Assembly (NCBI RefSeq): GCF_011301715.1
Contig: NZ_CP049870.1
Location: 930,001 to 994,000, forward strand
Length of the DNA: 64,000 bases
Origin: Sphingomonas sp. HDW15A
Lineage (GTDB): Bacteria; Pseudomonadota; Alphaproteobacteria; Sphingomonadales; Sphingomonadaceae
Direction: 5' to 3'
Shown here: positions 9,350 to 16,998 of the stretch, piece by piece
Layout of the letters: the number at the start of each line of letters is the position of its first letter
Numbering within the stretch: the first letter of the stretch is position 1
Notes under the pieces: model-generated
What the model saw: only the letters and a program-made list of their open reading frames with translations
Told to the model about the DNA's origin: nothing
The model's database searches: none
Made by a program: the position numbers and the translations under genes

Positions 9350-9745
9350 CTATCCTCGCTGAGCGTCGAGGTACTGGCGAACGACGTAGAGGTCGCTCAC
9401 GTTCCCGGAGGTCATGCGATCGAGCGCCGTCTGGCCGTTGAATAGCGGCGCCTTGTTGGGCTTGCGCATCCAGGCGTTTGCCCGCTCTCGGATCGGAAGA
9501 AGGATGTTGATCGACTTGAAGATGCCAAGAACATAGGAAATGCGCTCCAGCGTATCGCGGCTGATCTTAGAGACATTGCCAGCCTTCCAGCTGTGAAGCG
9601 TGGAACGGCTCTTCAGTCCGAGGATGGCCATCTGCTCAGCCTCGGAAAGTTCCCATTGCTTGGCGATGTTGAAGAATCCCCGCAGAGCCGGCCCGCCGAG
9701 GTCGTTGGTCGAAATCGCCCTTTCGCGCTGCAATGCTTCGGCCAT
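9350..9745 (-). CDS. Xre/MbcA/ParS-type antitoxin
   Basis: A 131-residue antitoxin. An N-terminal Xre-like helix-turn-helix (QMAILGLKSRSTLHSWKAG, about residues 38-56) is followed by the C-terminal toxin-binding domain (ERISYVLGIFKSINILLP, then FNGQTALDRMTSG). Together with the downstream RES toxin it forms a standard Xre-RES module. Family members neutralise the toxin directly and repress their own promoter. The operator would lie upstream, between 9746 and about 9830. Confidence 0.9.
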   Translation of the reverse strand: MAEALQRERAISTNDLGGPALRGFFNIAKQWELSEAEQMAILGLKSRSTLHSWKAGNVSKISRDTLERISYVLGIFKSINILLPIRERANAWMRKPNKAPLFNGQTALDRMTSGNVSDLYVVRQYLDAQRG

Positions 9746-9988
9746 TGGCGACAGTCACTCCTTTGACCCACAGAACATAAGCAAACTGCCCTGAAATGTC
9801 CAGAGTATAAACAATGAGAAGAAGTTTTGATTGCTCGCGCTGCTGCGGGTCGAAATTGCGCGCGCGGCGGTGAATGTCACTTTTGGCGTATTGCAGACAT
9901 TCGGCGCTAGCCAAGAAGGCTTGCATTGGATTCGCAGTCGCCTCCGGAGCCTGATACTTGTCGCTCTACCAAGTGGTGGAGAAAGACG

Positions 9989-10339
9989 ATGCAAAGGTTC
10001 ATTCTCGTTGCTGCGATTTCTGGTCTCGCTGCATGCTCGAAGCCCGCCGGCTCCACGATCAACGAAACCAGTTGGGAATATATCGAAGATGGCAAGCCGA
10101 TGCAGGAGTCCATCGATGCCAAGGGCAATTACATCAAAACCTCGGGCGCCGAACATATCGATCATGGAACTGTAGTGATGAAAGACGGCAAAGCCTGCTT
10201 CACCAGCGCCATGACGAAGCAAGAGGAAATTTGTTGGACCGACCCGAAACTCGATGTTGGCGCTTCGGGAGAAACCGTGAGCGACACGGGCGAAAAATTG
10301 GCGATCAAGCGAATCCCCTACGTCGCCAAGACGATGTAG
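9989..10339 (+). CDS. Small lipoprotein, unknown function
   Basis: A 116-residue predicted lipoprotein starting at the internal ATG 9989 (MQRFILVAAISGLAACSKP, lipobox LAAC). A longer in-frame start at 9926 would put a non-signal leader in front and is rejected. The mature part has two further Cys (KACF and EICW), which may form a disulfide. It contains an ESIDAKGNYIKTSGAEHIDHG segment that looks like a beta-sheet repeat. I do not recognise a named family. It stands alone on the + strand. Confidence 0.72.
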   Translation: MQRFILVAAISGLAACSKPAGSTINETSWEYIEDGKPMQESIDAKGNYIKTSGAEHIDHGTVVMKDGKACFTSAMTKQEEICWTDPKLDVGASGETVSDTGEKLAIKRIPYVAKTM

Positions 10340-10439
10340 CCACGCAATCACTCGGGGAGGTCAGGGGGCGATAGTGGAAATGTCGCTGTCGCTCCTCCTT
10401 GCGAATAACTCCGATTGCTTGCCGTTCAGAAAGTTGCCG

Positions 10440-10488
10440 GTCTCCGCTCATTCCTGACAATGTCAGCGTTCGACCCATTGCGGTCAGG
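10440..10488 (+). repeat. Hairpin repeat, double unit
   Basis: A left half (CCGCTCATTCCTGACA, missing TTTCC) is followed by a right half TGTCAGCGTTCGACCC with ATTGCGGTCA. Confidence 0.7.
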
Positions 10489-10545
10489 CCCGCGACGTGC
10501 GAGCCATAAAGGCCTGTAGCAGCATTGCAGGCGGGGCGGGGCCCA

Positions 10546-11118
10546 ATGAGCGTCAGCGAATATGTCTTGGCATTCGTCACTCTCTTGCTTGGCCTCGCGA
10601 TAACGGACCTGCTTGCGAGTTTTCATAAGCTGTTGCGCGCTTGGAGGCGGGTTAAATGGGATTGGCTGACCCCACTTCTGGCCCTGCTGATGTTATTCGG
10701 TGCCGTGCTCTTCTGGTGGCTTTGCTATGTCTGGTTCAGCGGCGTTCAATCGATCTCGATCCTTCAGTTCCTGCCGAAGCTCGCCTTCCTGGCGGTTAAC
10801 GTCCTGATGATCGTCTCGGTCCTTCCTGACGACGTGCCCGAACAAGGGATCGACCTGCGGACGTTCTACTTTGAGTCACGGGTGCACATCTGGGCGCTCG
10901 TCACGATCGGCTTCGTCCTCAGCATTGCCGTCAACATGATCGATCGCGGGTCGACGGCGTTCGACAGCTTTCAGCCGTACCGAAACTTGTCGGTTTCTCT
11001 CCTTCTGTCCCTGCTCGCACTTTCGTCGCGCAAGGTCTGGGTTCAGTTCGTAGCGATGGTGGGAATTTTCGCGGTTCAGACCGCGCCCTTCCTCACCTGG
11101 ACGCTTTACAACCCGTGA
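10546..11118 (+). CDS. Integral membrane protein, unknown
   Basis: A 190-residue protein (start ATG 10546, MSVSEYVLAF; a TTG at 10525 is the alternative) with five to six hydrophobic helices and a Trp-rich first half (FWWLCYVWFSG). The conserved-looking N-terminus YVLAFVTLLLGLAITDLLAS resembles small sphingomonad membrane proteins of unknown function. No signal peptide, catalytic motif or operon partner is seen. Confidence 0.75.
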   Translation: MSVSEYVLAFVTLLLGLAITDLLASFHKLLRAWRRVKWDWLTPLLALLMLFGAVLFWWLCYVWFSGVQSISILQFLPKLAFLAVNVLMIVSVLPDDVPEQGIDLRTFYFESRVHIWALVTIGFVLSIAVNMIDRGSTAFDSFQPYRNLSVSLLLSLLALSSRKVWVQFVAMVGIFAVQTAPFLTWTLYNP

Positions 11119-11216
11119 AACGGCTCAAGGCCTGATGACTTGCAAAACGCATTCGCGCCGAGTGCGGCGACCGACCGCTTCCCGGTAGGCTCTCAGGAGA
11201 GACGGCCGGATACCGA

Positions 11217-11399
11217 TTGCCAACGGAATGCGACCCGGACCTGCAAGCTGAAGGAACGAGCAGGGCCGCCGAGCGGCTCGGAGCGACCCCACAATTGGCC
11301 GACGAGCTGAGGTGGCATCAAGCCGCAGTCGCGACCTACTTGCAGAATGTTGATGCAATTCAATCGCAGATCAGAGCTTTAGCAGAAAAGCTCGATTAG
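11217..11399 (+). CDS. Doubtful small helical ORF
   Basis: A 60-codon ORF with a TTG start. Its second half (HQAAVATYLQNVDAIQSQIR) would form a good amphipathic helix. The RBS is weak and distant (CAGGAG about 20 bases upstream), and I recognise no family. It may be a chance ORF or the remnant of a longer gene. Confidence 0.25.
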   Translation: MPTECDPDLQAEGTSRAAERLGATPQLADELRWHQAAVATYLQNVDAIQSQIRALAEKLD

Positions 11400-11430
11400 G
11401 CCGTCTGACGTGGTCAGCGTCGGCGCTTCA

Positions 11431-11461
11431 ATGGCAGTTTTCGACCCACTGCAGACATTGG
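11431..11461 (+). repeat. Hairpin repeat, single unit
   Basis: ATGGCAGTTTTCGACCC followed by ACTGCAGACATTGG; imperfect left arm. Confidence 0.75.
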
Positions 11462-11575
11462 CAAGGCGCCGATCTTCGGTCCCTTCAATCGCCTTACTCG
11501 TCACCTCGCCAAAGGCAGCAGGCTGCGTCTGAGCATGGCTTACGGGTTTGACTCTATCCCTCCCGGATCTACCAA

Positions 11576-12312
11576 TTGAAAAACTGTTCGGGGTGGGGCA
11601 TGGACGGTTTGATCGCGCTCGCGGGTAGCTTGCTTCTTCTGTTGACGGTTGGAGGCGCGATCGGACTGCTAGATCGCAGGTACTTCAATCTGCGCTGGCT
11701 TCTCGTCGCGGCCCTGTTGGTCGCGGTCAACGACGCATTGCTCACCAATGCTTACGGGCTGCTGCCGAATGTGATCGACGGCGAGCGGAACTGGCAGGGC
11801 AAGATCCTCGCTCTAGCGGCGACGCTTGCCATTGCCACTTTGCCCGCCTTCGGCTGGCGATCGGTGGGTCTCACCCTTCGGCAAAATGCCGGAAGTCTCG
11901 TGTCCGCAGTTCCCGTGGCGCTGCTCTATTGCGCTTTCTTCCTGGGCGTGGACCTTGCGTTCAGTGGCGGTTCGAGCACAACTGAAGAAGCCGCATTCCA
12001 GCTGACAATGCCCGGGCTGGAGGAAGAACCTTTTTATCGGGGATCCTCCTTTTCGCGCTTGATCGCGCCTTCACGGGGCGGGTGCGCTTTCTCGGCGTGG
12101 ATTGGGGCTGGGGAGCCTTGTTGTCTTGCGCGATATTCGGGCTCGCTCACGCCTTCGGCTATTCGGAGGGCGCCTTCTCACTCGATCTGATGTACATGGC
12201 CATGACCGCAATTCCGTCCCTCATCGCGGTGTGGCTACGCCTGCGGACCGGCAGCCTGCTCCTGCCGATCTTGCTTCACAATTTCGGCAATTCGATCGGC
12301 CTGTTCGTCTAG
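11576..12312 (+). pseudogene. CPBP intramembrane protease, frameshifted
   Basis: A CPBP/Abi-type membrane metalloprotease broken by one base. The first part (from 11576; the Met at 11600 is the likely true start) carries several helices and motif 1, EEEPFYRG. The open frame then derails. Adding one G to the GGGG at 12039-12042 restores ILLFALDRAFTGRVRFLGVD and leads to motif 2 (FGLAHAFGYSEG) and motif 3 (LLHNFGNSIG), ending at 12312. All three catalytic motifs thus survive across the two frames. That argues for a recent lesion or a sequencing error. Family role: membrane proteolysis or prenyl-protein processing. Confidence 0.82.
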
Positions 12313-12354
12313 GCGCGGAAACTCCGCACTCTGCGCTGTAATTTGGCTATTCTT

Positions 12355-12384
12355 GGCTCAGCTTTCGAACCAAATCTTACGCTG
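12355..12384 (+). repeat. Hairpin repeat, strongly degenerate
   Basis: GGCTCAGCTTTCGAACC retained; the right arm is lost. It lies between convergent genes. Confidence 0.4.
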
Positions 12385-12392
12385 CGAGATAG

Positions 12393-13313
12393 TCATTCCT
12401 CTTGGTTCGCTTCACTACGGGCACGCTCGATGGCCGCTGCGATATTCTCGAGTTGCTGGGTGGCGCTGCGGTTGTTGTATCTCTGGGAATAGAAGCCCCT
12501 AAGCGCAGCTCGGTCAAATCGGCTCATTCGCCGCGGGGGTACCCACCCGGTTCGCTTCTCAAACAACGACAGGATAGAGTCACCATCGGCGGTTCCGGCG
12601 TTGGGACGCACGTCGAGCAGTAGGTGGAGTGTTGCGAAGTCAGCCAGCTGGCGCAACGTCTTACCTTCGCTAAGGTCGCGATCGATCACCACGAAGCTTA
12701 GTTCGATTTCATCACGGGCGCCGCTTTTGAGCCGTGAGCCGGTGTCGTCGAACGCTGCCTTGGTTCCGGATTGCAGTGGCGTGGTGATGATCGCGCCGGT
12801 CGTCGGATCCTGGTAGGTTAGCGATCCGAGTTGGCGGAGTATCTGTCCGCGGCTTCCGTACGTTTCGACCAGTTGCCAGCTGTAGGCAGGCCGCTCTACA
12901 GCGGTGAAAATGTCGAACGTGCGAGGGTTCATCCCGAAGAAACTCGGCTCCCTGGCGTTTAGCCCGACTAGCAGGTCTCGTGGTCGATCGACGAACATGA
13001 CCAGCGCATTGACGTCGCAACCTTTCGCGCCGATCCGTGCGTTCGTCGCGGCAATTTCGGCCCGGATCATCCTGACCATTCTCTGTGCCCAGTCATTGGG
13101 AAGACTGATTACACGTGGGCAAACCCGCTTCTCATAGCGTGCCAACTGGCCGCCGTCCGTCCTTGCAATCATTCGCTTGAGCGCTTGGGTGATTTCCTTT
13201 TTCTTCTTTTCCCCGGTGACGACTATCTCATCGCCGCTCGGGGTCTGTGCACTGAGCGGAGCGGCGAGAATCGCGGGCAGCGCGGCAAGGAGAGTTATAG
13301 AACGTGACAACAC
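12393..13313 (-). CDS. Secreted protein, unknown function
   Basis: A 306-residue exported protein: GTG start at 13313, signal peptide with cleavage after LSAQ (about residue 23), then EIVVTGEKKKK, a plug-like start also seen in other sphingomonad envelope proteins. The mature part has two Cys (KRVCPRV and AKGCDVNAL) likely to pair. There is a conserved-looking central segment, FFGMNPRTFDIFTAVERPAY, and a C-terminal helix rich in Ala, Glu and Arg. I recognise no catalytic family. It is monocistronic and flanked by repeats. Confidence 0.72.
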   Translation of the reverse strand: MLSRSITLLAALPAILAAPLSAQTPSGDEIVVTGEKKKKEITQALKRMIARTDGGQLARYEKRVCPRVISLPNDWAQRMVRMIRAEIAATNARIGAKGCDVNALVMFVDRPRDLLVGLNAREPSFFGMNPRTFDIFTAVERPAYSWQLVETYGSRGQILRQLGSLTYQDPTTGAIITTPLQSGTKAAFDDTGSRLKSGARDEIELSFVVIDRDLSEGKTLRQLADFATLHLLLDVRPNAGTADGDSILSLFEKRTGWVPPRRMSRFDRAALRGFYSQRYNNRSATQQLENIAAAIERARSEANQEE

Positions 13314-13414
13314 TCGGCCCCCATGATTCCGGAATTGTATGAGGCGAAAGTCAGGCGCTCGCCGTCGTTTTCGGTTTCGAATGCGCAGGTGAGTTCGGCT
13401 CCCGCTCGCTCCGT

Positions 13415-13446
13415 AGGGTCATTTTTCGACCCATTGCAGACATTCG
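13415..13446 (+). repeat. Hairpin repeat, single unit
   Basis: AGGGTCATTTTTCGACCC then ATTGCAGACATTCG; the left arm is degenerate. Confidence 0.75.
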
Positions 13447-13493
13447 ACTTAGACGGCATCTAGGCGATAATTGAACAGGTAAGGAGTGCCCGC

Positions 13494-13956
13494 ATGCTTG
13501 GCGCGCTCATTGTAGCAGCGTTGTATTCTGTTCCTCCGCCACCCGGGACAATAGTCCGAGAGCCGGAACGCACGACGCCGTTCCCGACCTATTCTGCCAA
13601 CTGCCGTCTCGTGGGCAATGACGCCAGGGACCAGAGGCTGGTCCTTGTCGTGAACGGTGTAGGTGAGGGCCGCCGATTACGCCTTCGTTCTGCGTCAGGG
13701 TCCCTGAAACGGCTCATGGTCTTTGATGCGCGGCCCATCACCTTTTCGACGGGAAACCCAAACGATGCTTTGGCACACATCTGATGCGTTTAAGGCCGCC
13801 CTGGGACGCCGGCCCGTCGACATCTGGCTTGAAGTCGCACCGGACATTTCGAACGGAGTATTCATCCGGATCCGCGACCGCGATGGACACTCCGTTGGGG
13901 TGCCGCTCTATTCGGGGATGTGCCGGGCGACGCTTACGGCAACCGAGAGTCCTTAG
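13494..13956 (+). pseudogene. Small exported protein, frameshifted
   Basis: An orphan gene split in two frames. The first (from ATG 13494) has a hydrophobic leader (MLGALIVAALYSVPPPPG), a conserved-looking ANCRLVGNDARDQRLVLVV, and ends at 13784. A second frame supplies SDAFKAALGRRPVDIWLEV and a clean end at TAG 13954-13956, with one Cys near each end. Removing one base around 13768-13782 (TTT or ACACA tract) joins them. Unlike the other broken genes here it needs a deletion in the sequence, not an insertion. Function unknown. Confidence 0.55.
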
Positions 13957-13987
13957 CGGGAAGTCAGTTTTCGACCCAAAACGTACG
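13954..13987 (+). repeat. Hairpin repeat, single unit
   Basis: GTCAGTTTT, CGACCC, AAAAC: a stem variant with matched T/A changes. Its left edge is the TAG stop of the preceding frame. Confidence 0.7.
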
Positions 13988-14057
13988 TAAGCCTATAAGG
14001 GAACGCAGCCATCGTCCGACGAGCGCCATGGGCGCCCGCCGGAGGGTGCAGATTGGT

Positions 14058-14390
14058 TTACTGGCTGACAGTTCCAAGCTTCTTTTGGACTGCAGTCTGA
14101 AGCGCCGAGGTATTGTTTTTGGCGGTGCAGGTCGGAGCTTCAGTCTTCTTCTGCGCGGCAAGCACGTTAGCGTTGACGTCGCAGATCGCAGCGGCAAGCC
14201 CGATCGGGACTGAGACGTTGTTCAGCGCCGAAATGTCGCTGACGTTGACCTTCAAATTCTGGGCGAGGTTGTTGAGAACGTCTGCATTCGTCAGGTCGAC
14301 GACAACGAGACCGTTGTTGTTTCCGGCGAGCGCTGGGGCCGCGGAAACTGCCAATGAGGCGGACGCCAAAATGGCGAGGGTTGTACGCAT
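14058..14390 (-). CDS. Small secreted protein, unknown
   Basis: A 110-residue exported protein with a clear signal peptide (LASASLAVSAAPALA, cleavage near residue 22). It has a mature Asn/Val/Leu-rich body (GNNNGLVVVDLTNADVLNNL) and two Cys (AAICDV and APTCTA) that may form a disulfide. The regular spacing of hydrophobic residues suggests a small amphipathic fold. No named family recognised. It is monocistronic; TAGGAGATTG precedes the ATG and gives a strong RBS. Confidence 0.75.
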   Translation of the reverse strand: MRTTLAILASASLAVSAAPALAGNNNGLVVVDLTNADVLNNLAQNLKVNVSDISALNNVSVPIGLAAAICDVNANVLAAQKKTEAPTCTAKNNTSALQTAVQKKLGTVSQ

Positions 14391-14540
14391 CTTACAATCT
14401 CCTGTGTTGAAACCCGATAATAAGGGTTCCAGTTCAAACGCTTATGGGACGCAGAGTATCCGCGCTCGTCGCGATCGACATTGGATTAAACGTAAGTTGG
14501 CGAGGACTTGACCCTTTGCCTCTCCGATAAAGGCGGCCGT

Positions 14541-14596
14541 AGTGTCGCTTCCACCCTAAGCTGTCATGTCAGCTTTCGACCCAAACCGGACACTAG
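14541..14596 (+). repeat. Hairpin repeat, double unit
   Basis: Left half AGTGTCGCTTCCACCC; right half ATGTCAGCTTTCGACCC with AAACCGGACACTAG. Its right edge supplies the TAG stop of the minus-strand gene that begins at 15039. Confidence 0.85.
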
Positions 14597-15039
14597 GGAG
14601 TGTTATATACTAACGGCCAGCGCTTGCTCTTAGCAGCCAGCACTAGATCGCCCACAGTCACCGTCAAAGTCTCGTCCTTGGGGGCCCACTTTCTGACCGC
14701 CAGATTCCAGATGACGACGCCTGCTAGCTCAACAGCCCAGCCCCAAATGGGGGACACGCCGAAAAGCAGCAGGGAAACTGGTGCGAACATGAGAATGAGT
14801 AGAACGACAAACGTCTTTGGAGTGCCAAAGCCCTCAGGTCCGAAGTGTCGACCCCAGTTTGCGTAGAGCGGCGACAAGTCGACCCCATACCGCTCTTCGA
14901 AGTCTTCAAAGAACTCCACCGCGTCGTCCCCATCCATGCCAATGTCTTGGAGGAGGCGCGTGCTGGCATCGAGCTTTTCGGGCTTAACGCCTGTTTGCTC
15001 TGAAACGCGTTCTACGATTTGGGACAGGAACTCGTCCAT
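14593..15039 (-). CDS. DUF1493 acyl-carrier-like membrane protein
   Basis: A 148-residue protein. Residues 1-55 are an acyl-carrier-protein-like DUF1493 helix bundle (LLQDIGMDGDDAVEFFEDF), in which Asp replaces the Ser that carries phosphopantetheine in true ACPs. Two hydrophobic segments follow at about 76-92 and 96-112. DUF1493 proteins are uncharacterised; loss of the Ser argues against a carrier role. The stop codon (TAG, 14593-14595) is formed by the end of a hairpin repeat. Confidence 0.75.
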   Translation of the reverse strand: MDEFLSQIVERVSEQTGVKPEKLDASTRLLQDIGMDGDDAVEFFEDFEERYGVDLSPLYANWGRHFGPEGFGTPKTFVVLLILMFAPVSLLLFGVSPIWGWAVELAGVVIWNLAVRKWAPKDETLTVTVGDLVLAAKSKRWPLVYNTP

Positions 15040-15072
15040 GGCGCGATATGAGAGAAATGTTGAGTGATTGGC

Positions 15073-15104
15073 AATGTCGACTTTCGACCCATTGCTGACA
15101 TTAG
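15073..15104 (+). repeat. Hairpin repeat, single unit
   Basis: AATGTCGACTTTCGACCC then ATTGCTGACATTAG: AATGTC pairs with GACATT. It lies between divergent genes. Confidence 0.88.
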
Positions 15105-15139
15105 AGCTTTTTAAGCATCCGGGTGATTATTGAGCAGTC

Positions 15140-15448
15140 ATGCTCCTGCTTCACATACTTTACTGGCTTCCAATCCCCCTGTTGGCGATCATCTGTATCG
15201 CCCTCGTCGGCAAAGTTCGTGCGGGTCGCTACAAAAAGGAATGGCTGGGTTACGGCACCGAAGCACCAGCGCCAGCGAGTGCCGTTGCGGTCGTCATGGC
15301 GCCAATATTGGGGGTGATCGTCTGGGCAACCGCTGAAAATCATGTCGGATTGATCGGCCTTGGCTGTCTCGCTCTAGGTGCGAGCGTCCTGGCCTACTTC
15401 GTTTACGGAGCCGCCTCGAAGCGACGTTCCGAAAGCAACCACGGCTAG
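15140..15448 (+). CDS. Small membrane protein, unknown
   Basis: A 102-residue protein with three membrane helices (about 3-19, 48-66, 74-92) and a basic tail (SKRRSESNHG). No family recognised. It is delimited on both sides by hairpin repeats, and its TAG stop (15446-15448) is the left edge of the downstream copy. Confidence 0.62.
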   Translation: MLLLHILYWLPIPLLAIICIALVGKVRAGRYKKEWLGYGTEAPAPASAVAVVMAPILGVIVWATAENHVGLIGLGCLALGASVLAYFVYGAASKRRSESNHG

Positions 15449-15477
15449 AGTCAGCCTTCGACCCCTTGCTGACACAT
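15445..15477 (+). repeat. Hairpin repeat, single unit
   Basis: CTAGAGTCAGCCTTCGACC then CCTTGCTGACACATT. The left edge is the TAG stop of the preceding gene. Confidence 0.88.
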
Positions 15478-15525
15478 TCGCATTTTGCTTTGGTGGCCCA
15501 TGTCGACGGGTGAGGGGCAGCGTAG

Positions 15526-15813
15526 GTGAAGTGGTGGGTAGCAATCGTGCCGATCGTGTTTCACGTCGGAATGCTCAACTACTTCGACCTGACTGTCTCA
15601 GACAGCCGTGGGCGCTCGGTCTTTCGTCAAGCGATTCGAACGCGTTCGCACGCTCTCGCGGTCTTTCTTACAGTCTGTAGTTCAGCCAGCGTCGTCCAAA
15701 TGGGCGGCAACCCACAAGTGTATTGGTGGATCATCTCATGCATTTTGCTCTCAAGCATGGTGCTTTTTATCGCCCATGCTTTTCGAACATCGTCTCGCGA
15801 CGGCGCGGGCTAG
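15526..15813 (+). CDS. Small membrane protein, unknown
   Basis: A 95-residue protein with a GTG start (MKWWVAIVPIVFHVGMLNYF) and three hydrophobic segments. It resembles its neighbour in size and layout but not clearly in sequence. It is bounded by two hairpin repeats; the stop TAG 15811-15813 belongs to the right-hand copy. No function can be assigned. Confidence 0.55.
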   Translation: MKWWVAIVPIVFHVGMLNYFDLTVSDSRGRSVFRQAIRTRSHALAVFLTVCSSASVVQMGGNPQVYWWIISCILLSSMVLFIAHAFRTSSRDGAG

Positions 15814-15843
15814 AGTCAGCTTTCGACCCATTGCAGACATTAG
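15810..15843 (+). repeat. Hairpin repeat, gives stops on both strands
   Basis: CTAGAGTCAGCTTTCGACCC then ATTGCAGACATTAG. It supplies TAG for the + strand gene on its left and TAA for the minus-strand gene on its right. Confidence 0.92.
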
Positions 15844-16244
15844 GCCTGCCGTTGGATGGCATCCCGATTGAATGCGAACCACACCAACGCTGATAATACG
15901 CCGCACGTTGCCAAAAGGGTGTGCGCTAAAGAGTTTGGCCGGTCGGTGATGGCTAGCAGGGCCACAGTCCCGAACGCCGCTCCTAAAAGCGCTAAAAGCA
16001 AAGGATATACTGGCCTTGGGAGCGGCAAGCCGCATAGGAATAGGGCGACTGGAACAAGCAGAACCAAGCCAACCGCTTGGAAGGGCAAAATAAGAAGCAC
16101 AATAAAAGCGAGGTCGATCAGATCGTGGGAACTAAGGATCATTTTCGCGTCCCTTCCCCACGTTACCCAAACGAGTACAAGGAAGGTGCAGCCGATGCTG
16201 CTTACTGCGAAAGGAGCTAAGAAGCGTCGGACTACCCAAAACAT
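15840..16244 (-). CDS. Four-helix membrane protein, unknown
   Basis: A 134-residue membrane protein starting at the internal ATG 16244 (MFWVVRRFLAPF). The open frame extends 30 codons further upstream, but those codons translate the hairpin repeat (MSAMGRRLT) and are rejected. Four hydrophobic helices are visible, with a Leu/Val-rich core. Its TAA stop lies in the adjacent repeat. No family recognised. Confidence 0.6.
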   Translation of the reverse strand: MFWVVRRFLAPFAVSSIGCTFLVLVWVTWGRDAKMILSSHDLIDLAFIVLLILPFQAVGLVLLVPVALFLCGLPLPRPVYPLLLALLGAAFGTVALLAITDRPNSLAHTLLATCGVLSALVWFAFNRDAIQRQA

Positions 16245-16279
16245 TACGGGCGACTTTGGGTCAAATAGCGAGCTTATGC

Positions 16280-16336
16280 AATGTCCGCTTTCCACACAAA
16301 GGTGCTGTGTCAGCCTTCGACCCATAGCTGACATTG
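16280..16336 (+). repeat. Hairpin repeat, double unit
   Basis: Left half AATGTCCGCTTTCCAC; right half TGTCAGCCTTCGACCC with ATAGCTGACATTGG. Confidence 0.88.
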
Positions 16337-16370
16337 GCAGACCGCTTCGAAGCCGCTGATACGGCGTCCA

Positions 16371-16844
16371 TCACTGGCTCCGATACGACCGGATTAAAGC
16401 GTTTGTTTGAGCCCATATTTCCGGCGCGTCTTCGACAAATCGCCTGTCGAAAAGGATGGCCCAGTTAACTGGCCCGTCTCGGAAATGCATCCCGCAGTTA
16501 AAGTGAGGCCGTGGACCTACTAGGCAATAGACTTTCCCAGCTTTGGTGCTTGTTATCTCGAATTCCCTAAAGCGGATATCAGTGAGGCGAGATATAACAG
16601 GAATGTCTTCATAATTACTTGGGTGATCGGCCAATTCATCGAGGACGAGGTGGAAGTTCGCTCCAGGGGGCGCGAGGCGGACATATAATGTACCCTCAGA
16701 AGGGCTGACAGCTGTTGAAACGTGACCTGCTGGAAATTGATACTTCACTCCGTGAAGCTCGGCAGATGTTGTTTTCGTGCTTGAGCAGCCAAGGCCGGCG
16801 ATCGAGGCTATGACGATAGATGCGAGGGGGCGTGACGCTAACAT
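16371..16844 (-). CDS. Lipoprotein, unknown function
   Basis: A 157-residue predicted lipoprotein (hydrophobic leader ending IAGLGCSS, lipobox Cys at about residue 20). The mature domain looks like a beta-sandwich (LYVRLAPPGANFHLVLDEL) and has two Cys (VYCLVG and FNCGMH). No named family recognised. It contains an intact GGGGG tract (16666-16670), useful for comparison with the broken G-runs elsewhere. Confidence 0.7.
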   Translation of the reverse strand: MLASRPLASIVIASIAGLGCSSTKTTSAELHGVKYQFPAGHVSTAVSPSEGTLYVRLAPPGANFHLVLDELADHPSNYEDIPVISRLTDIRFREFEITSTKAGKVYCLVGPRPHFNCGMHFRDGPVNWAILFDRRFVEDAPEIWAQTNALIRSYRSQ

Positions 16845-16903
16845 CGATGGGCCTTTCTCGGGTTGCCGGGTGCCAGCCGCAAACGACTGCTATCGCCTAA
16901 TCG

Positions 16904-16937
16904 CTAATGTCACGTTTCCACCCAAAGCTGACTCTAG
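16904..16937 (+). repeat. Hairpin repeat, single unit
   Basis: CTAATGTCACGTTTCCACCC then AAAGCTGACTCTAG; ends of both types are combined. Confidence 0.88.
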
Positions 16938-16998
16938 GATCATTGAAGATTTCAGCGGATCCCGTTCCCGCAAATTCGAAGTGCAAGGGATCTCTCAA

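Larger units (their letters stand above)
11119..11575. other. Gene-poor stretch with one repeat
   Basis: About 460 bp between two + strand genes. It holds one hairpin repeat (11431-11461) and a doubtful 60-codon TTG-started ORF (11217-11399). Nothing else was recognised. Confidence 0.5.

Noticed and set aside
9755..10351. 198-codon minus-strand frame opposite the small lipoprotein gene
   Set aside because: It overlaps a + strand gene with a clear lipobox signal, and its composition (Arg/Ser/Phe-rich) is that of an antisense shadow.
11217..11399. Small coiled-coil protein as a firm gene
   Set aside because: TTG start, distant RBS and no recognised relatives; kept only as a low-confidence entry.
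16246..16272. Possible reverse-orientation copy of the hairpin repeat (CTTTGGGTCAAA)
   Set aside because: Only the 12-base core resembles the reverse complement; arms and ends do not match, so it is not counted.
15840..16334. N-terminal extensions such as MSAMGRRLT in front of small proteins
   Set aside because: They are translations of the hairpin repeat. Internal ATGs with hydrophobic or signal starts are preferred at this locus and at 25970, 27905, 32357 and 35525.
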